This document shows positions 29,043-37,460 of a DNA stretch of 64,000 nt, in pieces. The stretch is from an uncultured Bacteroides sp. (GTDB lineage: Bacteria > Bacteroidota > Bacteroidia > Bacteroidales > Bacteroidaceae): positions 2,480,001 to 2,544,000 of the forward strand of contig NZ_OY782186.1 of NCBI RefSeq assembly GCF_963677685.1, read 5' to 3'. Made by a program: the position numbers and the translations under genes. The notes beneath the pieces are model-generated. The model was not told the DNA's origin, ran no database searches, and saw nothing but the letters and a program-made list of their open reading frames with translations. The number at the start of each line of letters is the position of its first letter. Position 1 is the stretch's first letter.

Positions 29043-30365
29043 ATGTACACCAACAAACAAATTTGGAACGTAAGTTTCCCTATTTTACTCAGTCTGCTGG
29101 CACAAAACATCATCAACGTTACTGACACAGCTTTTCTGGGAAGGGTCAGTGAAGTGGCATTGGGAGCATCCGCTATGGGCGGACTTTTCTATATCTGTAT
29201 CTTCACCGTTGCTTTTGGTTTTAGCACGGGGTCTCAGATAATGATAGCCCGACGAAACGGCGAAAAGCAGTATGCCGAAGTGGGTCCTGTAATGATACAA
29301 GGCATCCTCTTTTTAACGGCGATAGCCTTTATAGTCTTCGGGTTCACCCGTCTTTTCGGAGGTAACATCATGAAGGTAATCGTCTCCTCGGACAATATAT
29401 ACAATGCTACAATGGAATACATCCATTGGCGTGTATTCGGCTTCTTCTTTGCATTCATCAACGTAATGTTTCGTGCCTTCTATATCGGTACTACTCGCAC
29501 TAAAGTTCTGACCATTAATGCCGTTGTCATGGCTTTGACGAATGTGATCCTGGACTATGCCTTGATATTCGGCGAATTTGGGTTACCCGCTATGGGCATC
29601 AAAGGTGCCGCAATAGCCTCCGTCATAGCAGAAGCATCTTCTATCGTATTCTTCCTTATCTATACATACGCTACAGTAAATATGAAGAAATATGGATTAA
29701 CGAGTTTCCATTCTTTCAATGCTAAACTTCTAATGCGTATCTTAAACATATCCTGCTTCACCATGTTGCAGTATTTTTTATCTATAGCTACCTGGTTTGC
29801 CTTTTTTGCAGCCATTGAGCGATTAGGAGAACGAGAGTTGGCTGTAGCAAATATTGTACGAAGTATTTATGTCGTTTTAATGATTCCTGTCAGTTCACTA
29901 TCCACAGCCACAAACAGTTTAGTCAGTAACGCCATTGGTTCCGGAGGAGTAGACCATGTTATGCCATTGATAAAAAAAATAATGAAAATGTCTTTTCTTA
30001 TCATGTTATCATGCGTAACGATAGTAGGCATTTTTCCAAAAGCCATTGTCTCTATATACACCAATGAAGCTATTCTTATAAATCATTCGGTAAGCGCCGT
30101 TTATGTAGTAATTATAGCCATGTTGGTCGCATCAGTAGCTAACATCATCTTCAGTGGCATATCCGGAACAGGCAACACCCGTTCGGCATTAATGATAGAA
30201 AGTATCACACTCATCATCTATATGCTGTATGTATTTATCATCGGAATATGGCTTCGTTCACCGGTAGATATTTGTTTCACCATTGAAATTTTATACTATA
30301 GTTTAATACTCATAGCTAGCTATATCTACTTTAAAAAGGGAAAATGGCAGAACAAAAGGATATAA
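29043..30365 (+). CDS. MATE-family efflux transporter
   Basis: This 440-aa inner-membrane protein has about 12 helices and the MATE two-bundle pattern (ILLSLLAQNIINVTDTAFLG at the start, then IKGAAIASVIAEASSIVFFL and GNTRSALMIESITLIIYMLY). It exports drugs or metabolites by Na+ or H+ antiport; the substrate is not predictable. TATTTTTG at 29009-29016 may be its -7 element. No regulator is adjacent. Confidence 0.92.
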   Translation: MYTNKQIWNVSFPILLSLLAQNIINVTDTAFLGRVSEVALGASAMGGLFYICIFTVAFGFSTGSQIMIARRNGEKQYAEVGPVMIQGILFLTAIAFIVFGFTRLFGGNIMKVIVSSDNIYNATMEYIHWRVFGFFFAFINVMFRAFYIGTTRTKVLTINAVVMALTNVILDYALIFGEFGLPAMGIKGAAIASVIAEASSIVFFLIYTYATVNMKKYGLTSFHSFNAKLLMRILNISCFTMLQYFLSIATWFAFFAAIERLGERELAVANIVRSIYVVLMIPVSSLSTATNSLVSNAIGSGGVDHVMPLIKKIMKMSFLIMLSCVTIVGIFPKAIVSIYTNEAILINHSVSAVYVVIIAMLVASVANIIFSGISGTGNTRSALMIESITLIIYMLYVFIIGIWLRSPVDICFTIEILYYSLILIASYIYFKKGKWQNKRI

Positions 30366-30437
30366 ATAAATGGATTTTTTGTACATTTGCGCCTTTAAGA
30401 AGCATAATTTAGATAACTTGTAATTAGTAATTAGTAT

Positions 30438-31760
30438 ATGTTCGATAATTTAAGCGAGAGACTCGAGAGGTCGTTTAAGATTCTGAAAGGTGAAGGAAAG
30501 ATCACCGAAATCAATGTAGCAGAAACGTTGAAAGATGTGCGCAAGGCGCTACTTGATGCCGATGTTAACTACAAAGTAGCTAAAGGTTTCACAGATACGG
30601 TTAAAGAAAAAGCATTAGGACAAAACGTGCTTACTGCATTAAAACCTAATCAGTTAATGGTGAAGATCGTACACGACGAGCTCACTCAACTGATGGGAGG
30701 TGAAACAGTAGATATCAATCTGGAAGGCAAACCGTCAATTATTTTAATGTCCGGTCTGCAAGGTTCCGGTAAGACTACTTTTTCGGGTAAGCTGGCTCAA
30801 ATGCTTAAAACCAAAAAGAACAAAAAACCTCTCCTTGTTGCCTGCGACGTTTATCGCCCTGCTGCTATCGAACAGTTACGTGTTCTTGGCGAACAAATCG
30901 GAGTGCCTGTGTTCTCCGAACCGGAAAATAAGAATCCGGTGTCTATTGCTGAAAATGCGATCAAAGAAGCAAAAGCAAATGGTCATGATTTGGTGATTAT
31001 CGATACTGCCGGACGTCTGGCTATTGATGAGGAGATGATGAACGAAATCACAGCCATCAAGAATGCCATCAATCCAAATGAAATTTTGTTTGTGGTCGAC
31101 TCTATGACCGGACAGGATGCGGTAAACACTGCTAAAGAGTTTAACGAACGCCTGAACTTTGACGGAGTAGTATTGACCAAATTGGATGGTGATACCCGTG
31201 GTGGTGCGGCACTTTCTATCCGCTCGGTAGTCAACAAGCCTATCAAGTTTGTAGGAACAGGCGAAAAGCTTGAAGCGTTAGATCAGTTCCACCCCTCTCG
31301 TATGGCCGACCGTATCTTGGGTATGGGTGATATCGTATCATTGGTAGAGCGTGCACAAGAGCAATATGACGAAGAGGAAGCACGCCGTCTGCAAAAGAAA
31401 ATTGCTAAGAACCAATTCGACTTCAACGACTTTTTGAGTCAGATTGCACAGATCAAAAAGATGGGTAACCTGAAAGATCTTGCTTCCATGATCCCCGGAT
31501 TAGGCAAAGCTATCAAAGATATTGATTTAGACGATAATGCATTTAAGAGTATAGAGGCTATTATCCATTCCATGACTCCCGAAGAACGCTCTAACCCTGC
31601 TTTATTGAATGGTCAGAGACGTACCCGCATCGCTAAAGGAAGCGGTACTACTATTCAGGAAGTCAACCGTTTGCTAAAGCAGTTTGAAGAGACTCGTAAG
31701 ATGATGAAGATGGCTACGGGAGGCAAAATGGGGAAAATGATGATGCCAAGAAAAAGATAA
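30438..31760 (+). CDS. ffh: Signal recognition particle protein Ffh
   Basis: This 440-aa SRP54 GTPase binds signal peptides and 4.5S RNA during co-translational targeting. In order it has an N-domain four-helix bundle (1-90), a G domain with P-loop GLQGSGKTT near 105-113, TKLDGDTRGG and DTAGRLAIDEE, and a methionine-rich M domain ending KMGKMMMPRKR. TACATTTG at 30382-30389 is a good -7 element. folD follows after 11 bp, so the two may be co-transcribed. Confidence 0.97.
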   Translation: MFDNLSERLERSFKILKGEGKITEINVAETLKDVRKALLDADVNYKVAKGFTDTVKEKALGQNVLTALKPNQLMVKIVHDELTQLMGGETVDINLEGKPSIILMSGLQGSGKTTFSGKLAQMLKTKKNKKPLLVACDVYRPAAIEQLRVLGEQIGVPVFSEPENKNPVSIAENAIKEAKANGHDLVIIDTAGRLAIDEEMMNEITAIKNAINPNEILFVVDSMTGQDAVNTAKEFNERLNFDGVVLTKLDGDTRGGAALSIRSVVNKPIKFVGTGEKLEALDQFHPSRMADRILGMGDIVSLVERAQEQYDEEEARRLQKKIAKNQFDFNDFLSQIAQIKKMGNLKDLASMIPGLGKAIKDIDLDDNAFKSIEAIIHSMTPEERSNPALLNGQRRTRIAKGSGTTIQEVNRLLKQFEETRKMMKMATGGKMGKMMMPRKR

Positions 31761-31771
31761 TATAAACGATT

Positions 31772-32662
31772 ATGGCAGATTATAAATTAATAGACGGAAA
31801 AGCGATCTCTGAAATCGTAAAGCAAGAGATTGCTGCTGAAGTCGCCGAAATGATCAGTAATGGTCAGAAGCGCCCTCACCTGGCTGCAATCCTTGTAGGA
31901 CACGACGGCGGTAGCGAAACGTATGTAGCTGCAAAGGTAAAAGCTTGCGAAGTATGCGGTTTTAAATCTTCGCTCATCCGCTACGAAAATGAAGTTACCG
32001 AGGAAGAGTTACTTGCCAAGGTCAGAGAACTGAATGCCGATGATGATATTGACGGATTCATTGTTCAGCTACCTCTCCCTAAACATATATCGGAGCAGAA
32101 AGTGATTGAAACGATTGATTACCGTAAAGATGTCGACGGATTTCATCCTATCAACGTAGGGCGCATGTCTATCGGGCTTCCCTGTTATGTTTCTGCTACT
32201 CCTAACGGAATTATAGAATTGCTGAAACGCTACCAAATAGAGACTTCCGGCAAAAAATGTGTTGTACTGGGTCGTAGTAATATCGTAGGTAAGCCGATGG
32301 CTGCTCTGATGATGCAGAAAGGTTATCCGGGCGATGCTACCGTTACCGTATGCCACAGTCGCTCACGTGATTTGGTTAAAGAATGTCAGGAAGCCGACAT
32401 CATCATTGCTGCTTTGGGGCAACCCAACTTTGTGACAGCTGATATGGTGAAAGAGGGTGCTACCATTATCGACGTAGGTACTACCCGTGTTCCTTCTGAC
32501 AAAACCAAATCAGGCTTCAAGCTGACCGGTGATGTGAAGTTCGACGAAGTAGCACCTAAATGCTCTTTCATCACTCCTGTACCAGGCGGCGTAGGTCCCA
32601 TGACCATCGTGTCACTAATGAAAAATACGTTGCTTGCCGGTAAAAAAGCAATCTACAAATAA
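31772..32662 (+). CDS. folD: Bifunctional methylene-THF dehydrogenase/cyclohydrolase FolD
   Basis: This 296-aa cytosolic enzyme interconverts methylene-, methenyl- and formyl-tetrahydrofolate. The N-terminal catalytic domain has the active-site Tyr/Lys region ([17 protein letters not shown]) and the substrate-loop signature ([13 protein letters not shown]). The Rossmann NAD(P) domain carries [13 protein letters not shown], and the C-terminal signature [11 protein letters not shown] is intact. It follows ffh closely. Confidence 0.97.
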   Translation: MADYKLIDGKAISEIVKQEIAAEVAEMISNGQKRPHLAAILVGHDGGSETYVAAKVKACEVCGFKSSLIRYENEVTEEELLAKVRELNADDDIDGFIVQLPLPKHISEQKVIETIDYRKDVDGFHPINVGRMSIGLPCYVSATPNGIIELLKRYQIETSGKKCVVLGRSNIVGKPMAALMMQKGYPGDATVTVCHSRSRDLVKECQEADIIIAALGQPNFVTADMVKEGATIIDVGTTRVPSDKTKSGFKLTGDVKFDEVAPKCSFITPVPGGVGPMTIVSLMKNTLLAGKKAIYK

Positions 32663-32671
32663 TTATAAAGT

Positions 32672-32719
32672 AACGGATAACATGAAGCAGAAGTAAAAAC
32701 CGCTTGTATGTTGTCCGTT
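32672..32719 (+). terminator. Hairpin after ffh-folD
   Basis: AACGGATAACAT (32672-32683) pairs with ATGTTGTCCGTT (32708-32719), 12 bp with one wobble. The following T-run is weak (ATTTGTTAT). Confidence 0.5.
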
Positions 32720-32794
32720 ATTTGTTATCACTCCTCCCTCCCTTATCAATTTATTCCCCTTATCTAAATCACTCACTTAACTTCCGGTTTCCTG

Positions 32795-33913
32795 ATGAAA
32801 ACATTCTTCTATTCTACTCTGTTTTTCATGCTCTCATTCTCCTGCAGCTCTTCTTCACAAGAGAAACCTCGGGAGACTGCTAACAATGACAGTATTGCGC
32901 CTCAAACCATCACTTTGCTCTTCGCAGGCGACCTCATGCAACATCAAACGCAGATAAATGCCGCACGTACCTCTTCAGGATATGACTACTCCGATTGTTT
33001 CAAGTTTGTGAAAGAGGAGATTAGCAAAGCAGATATCGCCATAGGCAATCTGGAAGTCACCTTAGGCGGAAAGCCTTACAGAGGCTATCCACAGTTCAGT
33101 GCGCCCGATGAATATCTCTTCGCCATCAAAGATGCGGGATTCGATGTACTGCTCACTGCCAACAATCACTGCCTCGACCGCAGACAAAAAGGATTGGAAC
33201 GTACCCTCCTCATGCTCGACTCTTTGCAGATGCAACATTTGGGCACCTATCGCGACTCTGTAAGCAGAAAACAGCAAACACCCTTAATCATTGAAGCTAA
33301 AGGCATTCGTATCGCATTGCTCAACTACACCTACGGTACTAACGGGATTGCTGTCACTCAACCTAATGTGGTGAACTACATTGACAAAGAAAGCATGAGC
33401 AGCGACATAAAAGCCGCTCAGACAGTCCATCCCGATGTCATCATTGCCTGCATGCACTGGGGCATAGAATACAAACAACATCCTTCTAACGCACAAAAAG
33501 AGCTTGCTGAGTGGTTACTTGCTCAGGGGGTGACTCACGTCATCGGCTCCCATCCGCACGTGGTGCAACCCATGGAATTGCGCACCGACAGCCTCAACGG
33601 AAGCAAACACGCCGTAGTCTACTCTTTAGGTAATTTCCTCTCAAACATGTCGGCTGTCAACACAGACGGAGGGTTACTTTTCAAGCTAGAGCTCACCAAA
33701 GATAGCACCACTTATGTAAGTAATTGTAGTTATAGCATGGTATGGGTTGGCCGTCCGTTACTCACCGGAAAAAAAAATCACATTTTATATCCCGTAAATA
33801 TTCCCAATGATTCATTGCCTTACTCCGCACGTAACCGACTGAAAATCTTCACAAAACAGAGTCGTGCTCTTTTCAAAAAGTACAACTTTGGAATAAATGA
33901 AGCATTTTTTTAG
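32795..33913 (+). CDS. CapA-like (PGA_cap) metallophosphatase-fold lipoprotein
   Basis: This 372-aa protein has a lipoprotein signal (MLSFSCSSSSQ) and a CapA/PgsA-type domain of the calcineurin-like fold. The expected metal-site motifs are present: FAGDLMQH, AIGNLEVTLGG, TANNHCLDR, MHWGIEYKQHPS and IGSHPHVVQPME. The family was first linked to poly-gamma-glutamate capsule synthesis, but single genes in Bacteroides have no proven substrate. No other capsule genes lie nearby. Confidence 0.88.
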   Translation: MKTFFYSTLFFMLSFSCSSSSQEKPRETANNDSIAPQTITLLFAGDLMQHQTQINAARTSSGYDYSDCFKFVKEEISKADIAIGNLEVTLGGKPYRGYPQFSAPDEYLFAIKDAGFDVLLTANNHCLDRRQKGLERTLLMLDSLQMQHLGTYRDSVSRKQQTPLIIEAKGIRIALLNYTYGTNGIAVTQPNVVNYIDKESMSSDIKAAQTVHPDVIIACMHWGIEYKQHPSNAQKELAEWLLAQGVTHVIGSHPHVVQPMELRTDSLNGSKHAVVYSLGNFLSNMSAVNTDGGLLFKLELTKDSTTYVSNCSYSMVWVGRPLLTGKKNHILYPVNIPNDSLPYSARNRLKIFTKQSRALFKKYNFGINEAFF

Positions 33914-33934
33914 ATAAAAAAATCAGATGATATA

Positions 33935-33965
33935 TTTGCATAATAAAAGATTATATCTATCTTTG
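33935..33965 (+). promoter_or_regulatory. tRNA-His promoter
   Basis: TTTG (33935-33938) and TATCTTTG (33958-33965) are 19 bp apart, an exact consensus, and lie 26 bp before the tRNA. Confidence 0.8.
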
Positions 33966-33990
33966 CACCGCATTAGAGAAATGCAACATG

Positions 33991-34064
33991 GTGGACGTAG
34001 CTCAGCTGGTTAGAGTGTTGGATTGTGGTTCCGAAGGTCGCGGGTTCGAGCCCCGTCTTCCACC
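33991..34064 (+). tRNA. tRNA-His (GTG)
   Basis: The anticodon loop TTGTGGT gives GTG, the D-loop and T-loop (TTCGAGC) are standard, and a G at 33990 supplies the G-1 typical of tRNA-His opposite C73. The acceptor stem has one C-T mismatch at pair 6-67. No CCA is encoded. Confidence 0.92.
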
Positions 34065-34078
34065 CATGTAAAAAGAGA

Positions 34079-34110
34079 AAGCTTCAGATAAAATCTGAGG
34101 CTTTTTTATT
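34079..34110 (+). terminator. tRNA-His terminator
   Basis: An imperfect stem AAGCTTCAGAT/ATCTGAGGCTT with a 3-nt loop is followed by TTTTTTATTTT. Confidence 0.85.
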
Positions 34111-34196
34111 TTATCAAACGAAAGTTAGGCTACAAAAGATCACAATTATTCTGTAATAATCCCTAGAAATACTCCTACAATCTTATATTATTCTTG

Positions 34197-34204
34197 TACA
34201 TTTG
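34197..34204 (+). promoter_or_regulatory. -7 element of the addAB-like operon
   Basis: TACATTTG fits TAnnTTTG and sits 44 bp before the ATG at 34248. A transcript from here could not include an ATG at 34194, which supports the downstream start. Confidence 0.6.
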
Positions 34205-34247
34205 CAAGGATAAGTCTATCTCATACTCATTTTTGACACAACGAATC

Positions 34248-37200
34248 ATGGAACTTCTCGTTTACAAAGCATCGGCCGGATCGGGCAAGACCTTTACGCT
34301 GGCAGTGGAATATATCAAGCAACTCATTCTCAACCCGCGGGCATACCGTCAGATACTAGCCGTAACCTTTACCAACAAGGCTACAGCAGAGATGAAAGAG
34401 CGTATACTCAGCCAGCTATACGGAATATGGAGCAAGGATGGCGGTTCTGAGCCCTACCTCAAAAGAATATGTGCGGAGACAGGTAAGAATGAAGAAGAAG
34501 TGATCAAAGCTGCTGGAACGGCTCTTAACTACATGCTCCACGATTATAGTCGTTTCAGGGTAGAAACCATCGACTCTTTTTTCCAGTCGGTAATGCGCAA
34601 TCTGGCACGAGAACTGGAACTAAGCCCTAACCTCAATATAGAGCTCAACAATACCGAAGTACTGAGTGATGCCGTAGACTCCATGATAGAGAAGCTAGGT
34701 CCCACCTCTCCCATACTCGCATGGTTACTCAACTACATTCATGAGAAGATAGCTGATGATAAGCGATGGAATGTAGCAGATGAAGTGAAAAACTTCGGCC
34801 GGAATATCTTCGATGAAGGATATATTGAGAAAGGAGAAGGGTTACGTGAAAGGTTAAAGAATCCCGATACAATCAAAGAGTATCGCCGCAAATTAGATGA
34901 GATGCTGCAAGAGGCTCTGGAGCATATGAAAGGATTCTACGACCAGTTTGAAGGAGAGCTAGACGGACATGCACTTGATGCGGATGATCTGAAAGGAGGA
35001 TCACGAGGAATAGGAAGTTATTTTCGTAAGCTCAACAATGGTATATTGGGCAACGACATACGCAATGCAACCGTTGAGAAGTGTTTGGCTGATGAGAAAA
35101 ACTGGGCTGCTAAAACCTCCCCTCGCTATGCTGACATCCTCGCACTTGCCTCTTCAAGCCTGATACCTCTACTTAAAGATGCGGAAGAGCTCAGAGTACG
35201 TAACAACGTGGTAGTCAACAGTTGTAAGCTATCCATGCAACACCTCAACAAAGTGCAATTGCTGGCAGGTATTGACGAAGAGGTGCGCGAGCTAAACAAA
35301 GAGAACAACCGTTTTCTACTTTCCGATACGAACGCCCTGCTCCACCGTCTGGTTAAAGATGGCGATTCCTCCTTCGTGTTTGAGAAGATAGGCGCCAACA
35401 TCCGTAACGTGATGATCGACGAGTTTCAGGATACCAGTCGCATGCAATGGGACAATTTCAAACTATTACTCCTCGAAGGTCTTTCGCAAGGATCGGACAG
35501 CCTTATCGTGGGCGATGTGAAGCAATCCATCTACCGCTGGCGAAGTGGCGACTGGAGCATTCTCAACGGACTCAACAAGAACATCGGTCATTTCCCCATA
35601 CGTGAAGAGACCTTGAAAACCAACCGACGAAGCGAAATCAATATTATTCATTTCAACAATCGCATTTTCAAAGCCGCGGTAAACTATCTTAATGGACTCT
35701 ACAAATCACAATTGAATACCGACTGTGAAGACCTGCTCAAAGCTTATGCCGACGTGGAGCAAGAGTCCCCCGCCAAAGAGGAAAAAGGCTATATAAAAGT
35801 CTCCTTTCTGGAGCCCGATGAAGAGCACAACTATACTGAACAAACCCTTATCAGCCTGGGCGAAGAGGTAGAACGCCTGCTAGAGAGTGGTGTCCGGATG
35901 AACGACATTGCCATCCTCGTGCGTAAGAACAAAAACATCCCTCAGATAGCCGACTATTTCGATAAAGAAGTACATTGCAAAGTAGTGTCCGACGAAGCTT
36001 TCCGCCTCGACGCCTCTCTGCCGATCAACATGATGATCAATGCCCTACGCTATCTCTCCGATCCGGAAAACAAGATTGCTGCCGCCCAGTTGGCTGTGAC
36101 CTACCGTAGAGAGATTGAGAAAGAGGAGACCGACCTCAACACCCTACTCCTGCATCCCGCTAAAGAGTTTCTGCCCACTGCCTTTACAGAACAAAGAGAC
36201 ACTTTGCGTCTCATGCCCCTATATGAGCTACTCGAAGAACTTTTCAGCGTTTTCAGGATGAGCGCCATTAAGCAACAAGAAGCCTATCTTTTTGCCTTCT
36301 TTGATGCCGTGAGCGACTATTTGCAAAATCATTCATCGGATATGGACACCTTTATCACCTTTTGGGAAGAAACTTTGTGTAGCAAGACCATTCCCAGTGG
36401 AGAGATAGAAGGCATACGCATCTTCTCCATACACAAATCCAAAGGACTTGAGTTTCACACCGTGCTGCTTCCTTTCTGCGACTGGAAATTGGAGAACGAA
36501 ACCAACAATCAACTGGTGTGGTGCGCTCCCGTAGCTTCTCCCTTCAACGAACTTGACATTGTTCCTATCAACTACTCCACACAGATGGCAGATTCCATTT
36601 ATAAAGAAGACTATCTGCATGAGCGTTTACAGCTTTGGGTAGATAACCTCAACCTGCTCTATGTGGCTTTCACCCGAGCCGGGAAAAACCTGATATTATG
36701 GTCAAAGAAGGGGCAGAGAAATACCATCTCCGACCTGCTGCTGAACACTCTGCCGCAAGTTGCCCTCCAAAGTGACGTAGAGTGGGATCAAGAGACTCCG
36801 TATGAATATGGTGAGCTCTGCCCTTCCGAAGAGGAAGAAAAGCAAAGCACCACCAACAAGATACTGCAAAAGCCCATCAAGCGCCCCGTAAATATGGAGT
36901 CGATGCGCCACGAGATAGAGTTCAAACAGTCCAACCGCTCCGCCGATTTCATCAAAGGCGTAGACGAAGAAGAATCCTCCAGCCGCTTTATCAATCGTGG
37001 TACCCTGCTTCACACCCTCTTCTCCGCCCTTGAAACCGAAGCCGACATTGATCCGGCTGTCGACCGACTGGTTTTTGAAGGTATCATAGGCAGTAAGGAG
37101 GTAGAAGAAGAGATTCGCACATTCACCCATGCAGCATTTACGCAACCAGAGATACAAGACTGGTATTCAGGTAATTGGAAACTCTTTAACGAATGTGCTA

Positions 37201-37427
37201 TCCTCTACAAAGAAGACGATATGCTACAAACCCGCCGCCCCGACCGTGTGATGATGAAGGACGATCAGGTTGTTGTGGTCGACTTTAAATTCGGTAAACC
37301 AAGTAAGAAACATAACGCTCAGGTGCAAGAGTACATGAGGCTCCTTGCCCGCATGGGTTATCATAACATCACCGGATATCTGTGGTACGTAAGCGAAGCC
37401 CGGATACAAGCGGTAGATAATAAATAA
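34248..37427 (+). CDS. addA: AddA/RecB-like UvrD helicase-nuclease
   Basis: This 1059-aa subunit of an AddAB-type double-strand-break resection enzyme has an SF1A helicase core: Walker A ASAGSGKTFT at 7-16, motif Ia TFTNKATAEMKER, and the DEFQDTSR Walker B. The C-terminal PD-(D/E)XK nuclease carries RPDRVMMKDDQVVVVDFKFG. The start MELLVYKAS is chosen because the promoter -7 element overlaps the longer reading. The partner nuclease gene follows after 33 bp. Such enzymes also supply DNA ends for recombination and can influence CRISPR adaptation in other bacteria. Confidence 0.9.
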   Translation: MELLVYKASAGSGKTFTLAVEYIKQLILNPRAYRQILAVTFTNKATAEMKERILSQLYGIWSKDGGSEPYLKRICAETGKNEEEVIKAAGTALNYMLHDYSRFRVETIDSFFQSVMRNLARELELSPNLNIELNNTEVLSDAVDSMIEKLGPTSPILAWLLNYIHEKIADDKRWNVADEVKNFGRNIFDEGYIEKGEGLRERLKNPDTIKEYRRKLDEMLQEALEHMKGFYDQFEGELDGHALDADDLKGGSRGIGSYFRKLNNGILGNDIRNATVEKCLADEKNWAAKTSPRYADILALASSSLIPLLKDAEELRVRNNVVVNSCKLSMQHLNKVQLLAGIDEEVRELNKENNRFLLSDTNALLHRLVKDGDSSFVFEKIGANIRNVMIDEFQDTSRMQWDNFKLLLLEGLSQGSDSLIVGDVKQSIYRWRSGDWSILNGLNKNIGHFPIREETLKTNRRSEINIIHFNNRIFKAAVNYLNGLYKSQLNTDCEDLLKAYADVEQESPAKEEKGYIKVSFLEPDEEHNYTEQTLISLGEEVERLLESGVRMNDIAILVRKNKNIPQIADYFDKEVHCKVVSDEAFRLDASLPINMMINALRYLSDPENKIAAAQLAVTYRREIEKEETDLNTLLLHPAKEFLPTAFTEQRDTLRLMPLYELLEELFSVFRMSAIKQQEAYLFAFFDAVSDYLQNHSSDMDTFITFWEETLCSKTIPSGEIEGIRIFSIHKSKGLEFHTVLLPFCDWKLENETNNQLVWCAPVASPFNELDIVPINYSTQMADSIYKEDYLHERLQLWVDNLNLLYVAFTRAGKNLILWSKKGQRNTISDLLLNTLPQVALQSDVEWDQETPYEYGELCPSEEEEKQSTTNKILQKPIKRPVNMESMRHEIEFKQSNRSADFIKGVDEEESSSRFINRGTLLHTLFSALETEADIDPAVDRLVFEGIIGSKEVEEEIRTFTHAAFTQPEIQDWYSGNWKLFNECAILYKEDDMLQTRRPDRVMMKDDQVVVVDFKFGKPSKKHNAQVQEYMRLLARMGYHNITGYLWYVSEARIQAVDNK

Positions 37428-37460
37428 AAATAGACTGACATTACAATAAAGCATCCCATC

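Noticed and set aside
36702..37157. 151-aa ORF antisense to the AddA-like gene
   Set aside because: It is a shadow ORF over the helicase-nuclease coding region with an unlikely composition.
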